From Bacteroidota bacterium (GTDB lineage: Bacteria > Bacteroidota > Bacteroidia > Bacteroidales > PUMT01), in contig PXAP01000101.1 in NCBI GenBank assembly GCA_003567115.1, positions 1 to 8,591 on the forward strand: a stretch of 8,591 nucleotides of DNA. Direction: 5' to 3'. Position numbers and translations under genes: made by a program. Positions 7,222-8,591 of the stretch are shown here, piece after piece (the first letter of the stretch is position 1; each line of letters starts with the position of its first letter). The notes under the pieces were generated by a model. That model was not told where the DNA came from, did no database searches, and was given only the letters and a program-made list of their open reading frames with translations.

Positions 7222-7229
7222 CAAATATA
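7222..7229 (-). promoter_or_regulatory. Bacteroidetes-type -7 promoter box upstream of parE
   Basis: The minus strand reads TATATTTG, an exact match to the TAnnTTTG -7 consensus of the primary sigma factor in Bacteroidetes. It ends 17 bp before the chosen parE ATG, implying a transcript leader of roughly ten bases. The expected TTG-type -33 box is not clear (TTCA lies at about the right distance), so this is a half-supported promoter. It is the only plausible start site seen for the parE-parC-aroK unit. Confidence 0.5.
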
Positions 7230-7364
7230 TATAAAAAGAAGGGTGGAGTGTGAATTTGTTTATCAACAACCAATCAACAGCCGGAAAAAGAGAAGGAATA
7301 GCGGAATGGTAATTACAGGATGGAGAAAAAGAATGGAGCAGCAGATATAAGAAACCAGAAACGG

Positions 7365-8591
7365 TCATTCCGGGCCCTGTTGCTTTTGCATCTCCCCGTC
7401 CATAAGCAGTCCCATCTTTTTCATCATGACCAGGGCGTTCATCTTGCGGGTAACGCCGCTTCTTAAAAGGTAGTCGAAATGAATTTCATCTCCGTTTATA
7501 TCCACCTCGAAACATTTGTTCTCTATCCTTGAAGGGAAATGCTTTTCCAGTGAAGCCAGGGTTAGGTCATGGGTAGCCACTATACCCGTAGCTCCCATAC
7601 TGAGAAACTTTTCCAGAAGGGCAACCGAACCCTTCTGCCTGTCGACGGTATTTGTTCCCTTGAGCATCTCATCGAGAATAATGAAAACCTCCTTTCCGCC
7701 GGCAATTATGTCAATAATATTTTTAAGCCTTTTGAGCTCGGCATAGAAATATGATTCGTTCCTGCTGAGCGAATCGCTGGTCCTCATACTGGTATAAACT
7801 TCAGTAATACGAAAACCAAATTCCCCCGCACAAACCGGCGATCCGGACATGGCAAGCACCAGTGCCACCCCGGCAGTACGCAAAAAAGTACTTTTGCCTG
7901 CCATATTGGCTCCGGTAATTATGATGAACCTGCCGGTGCCGTCAATGGAAAGATCATTGCAAACCCTCTCTTTTCGGGGTATCAGGGGATGCCCCAGGCC
8001 TCTGGCGTAAATTACCGTACCATCAGTGACCGGTTTGGGAAAAACAAAATCCGGATTGTTGAAGGTAAAAACAGAAAAACTTATATATGCATCCATCCGG
8101 GCTACGGTGTCAAGCCACAAAGGCATTTTTTTCCTGTACCTGCGGTTCCACCGCTCAAGCAGAAGGATACAGTTAATATCCCATAAAAACAGCCCGTTAA
8201 GCAAAATGTTGGCTATAAAGTTGAGCCTGCTGTCAAAAGCATCGACTATCCGGGCAAGCTTCCCTATATTAACCGTTGGTTGTTGCCCCTCTTTTTTAAG
8301 GTGGCGCTGAAGAGACTTGAGCAAAGGAGCATCAAATGAGGCGTCCTGAATAATTTGGAGCAGCTCGCTGTATTTTCTGAGTGTAGTGAGCTTCCGGGTT
8401 ACCAGTTGATGTTTCTCATTTACAGTTTTAAACATAGCCCCTGTAATTATCAGCTGGGAAAAGAAAAACAGAAAAAACCCGTATAAGGGAACAATGCCTG
8501 CAATCATAAAAACAAGCATCCCCAAAGTCAAAACAGGCAGTAGCTTTGATGCCAGCATCAGAGGATAATTTCTGGTAAAACCTGAAGGTGA
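7365..8591 (-). CDS. MutS-family ATPase with membrane segment, 5' end outside the window
   Basis: This is a MutS/ABC-type ATPase. The frame stays open to the right edge; the Met at 8558 is internal or unproven, because 11 further codons are readable upstream. Counting from that Met, a strongly hydrophobic stretch (about 7-42) looks like one or two membrane helices. A helical lever/clamp-like region follows. Next is the ATPase core: Walker A GANMAGKST (216-224), an ABC-signature-like segment SDSLSRNESYFYAEL (261-275), Walker B FIILDE (292-297) followed by MLKGTN, and the H-loop ATHD (H330). The segment ending LVMMKKMGL (377-384) resembles the MutS C-terminal helices. Bacteroidetes commonly carry such MutS-like proteins alongside true MutS. 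The mismatch-binding domain would lie upstream, so its presence cannot be judged here. A role in mismatch repair is not established, so no symbol is given. It ends 160 bp upstream of parE on the same strand. Confidence 0.9.
   Translation of the reverse strand, partial: SPSGFTRNYPLMLASKLLPVLTLGMLVFMIAGIVPLYGFFLFFFSQLIITGAMFKTVNEKHQLVTRKLTTLRKYSELLQIIQDASFDAPLLKSLQRHLKKEGQQPTVNIGKLARIVDAFDSRLNFIANILLNGLFLWDINCILLLERWNRRYRKKMPLWLDTVARMDAYISFSVFTFNNPDFVFPKPVTDGTVIYARGLGHPLIPRKERVCNDLSIDGTGRFIIITGANMAGKSTFLRTAGVALVLAMSGSPVCAGEFGFRITEVYTSMRTSDSLSRNESYFYAELKRLKNIIDIIAGGKEVFIILDEMLKGTNTVDRQKGSVALLEKFLSMGATGIVATHDLTLASLEKHFPSRIENKCFEVDINGDEIHFDYLLRSGVTRKMNALVMMKKMGLLMDGEMQKQQGPE

Noticed and set aside
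7205..7273. 23-residue N-terminal extension of ParE from a TTG at 7273
   Set aside because: It needs a rare start codon, has no family similarity that I recognise, and overlaps a TAnnTTTG promoter box. The ATG at 7204 leads straight into the conserved ParE N-terminus.
7302..7372. Inverted repeat CGGAATG/CATTCCG around the MutS-like gene's stop codon
   Set aside because: The arms are only 7 bp with a spacer of 57 bases and no T-run, so it is likely a chance match.

Overview
The window looks like chromosomal DNA from a member of the Bacteroidota (Bacteroidetes). I infer this from protein signatures recalled from that phylum, not from a search: the PriA stretch around NADNMLLFPDFRA, the topoisomerase IV A subunit with YHPHGDASIGD in its quinolone region, the B subunit opening with YSEDTIRTLDWKEHIRKRPG, a MutS-like ATPase with a membrane segment, and a TAnnTTTG-type promoter box upstream of parE. 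No rRNA, tRNA, CRISPR array, insertion sequence or phage gene is visible.

Layout. Positions 1-1109 (+ strand) are the 3' part of priA, the replication-restart helicase, whose 5' end lies outside the window. All other genes are on the minus strand. Reading leftward from the right edge they are: a 5'-truncated MutS-family ATPase (7365-8591); a 160-bp gap holding the probable parE promoter; parE (5354-7204) and parC (2685-5297), encoding the two subunits of topoisomerase IV; aroK (2114-2632), shikimate kinase; a 474-bp AT-rich non-coding stretch; and a small heat-shock protein of the Hsp20 family (1205-1639). The Hsp20 gene ends in an intrinsic terminator (1146-1177) that faces the end of priA.

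How it fits together. parE, parC and aroK are separated by only 56 and 52 bp on one strand and have no clear terminator between them, so they are probably one transcription unit starting just upstream of parE. ParE and ParC form the heterotetramer that decatenates replicated chromosomes. AroK supplies shikimate 3-phosphate for aromatic amino-acid synthesis and has no obvious functional link to the topoisomerase. Hsp20 is a stand-alone chaperone gene with its own strong ribosome binding site and terminator. The MutS-like gene is separated from parE by the promoter gap.

Most of the window is housekeeping DNA, and I do not see a novel multi-gene system. The parts least explained by known genes are the 474-bp gap between aroK and hsp20, with a perfect 22-bp palindrome and a set of mutually exclusive hairpins, and the membrane-associated MutS paralogue, whose family role is unsettled.
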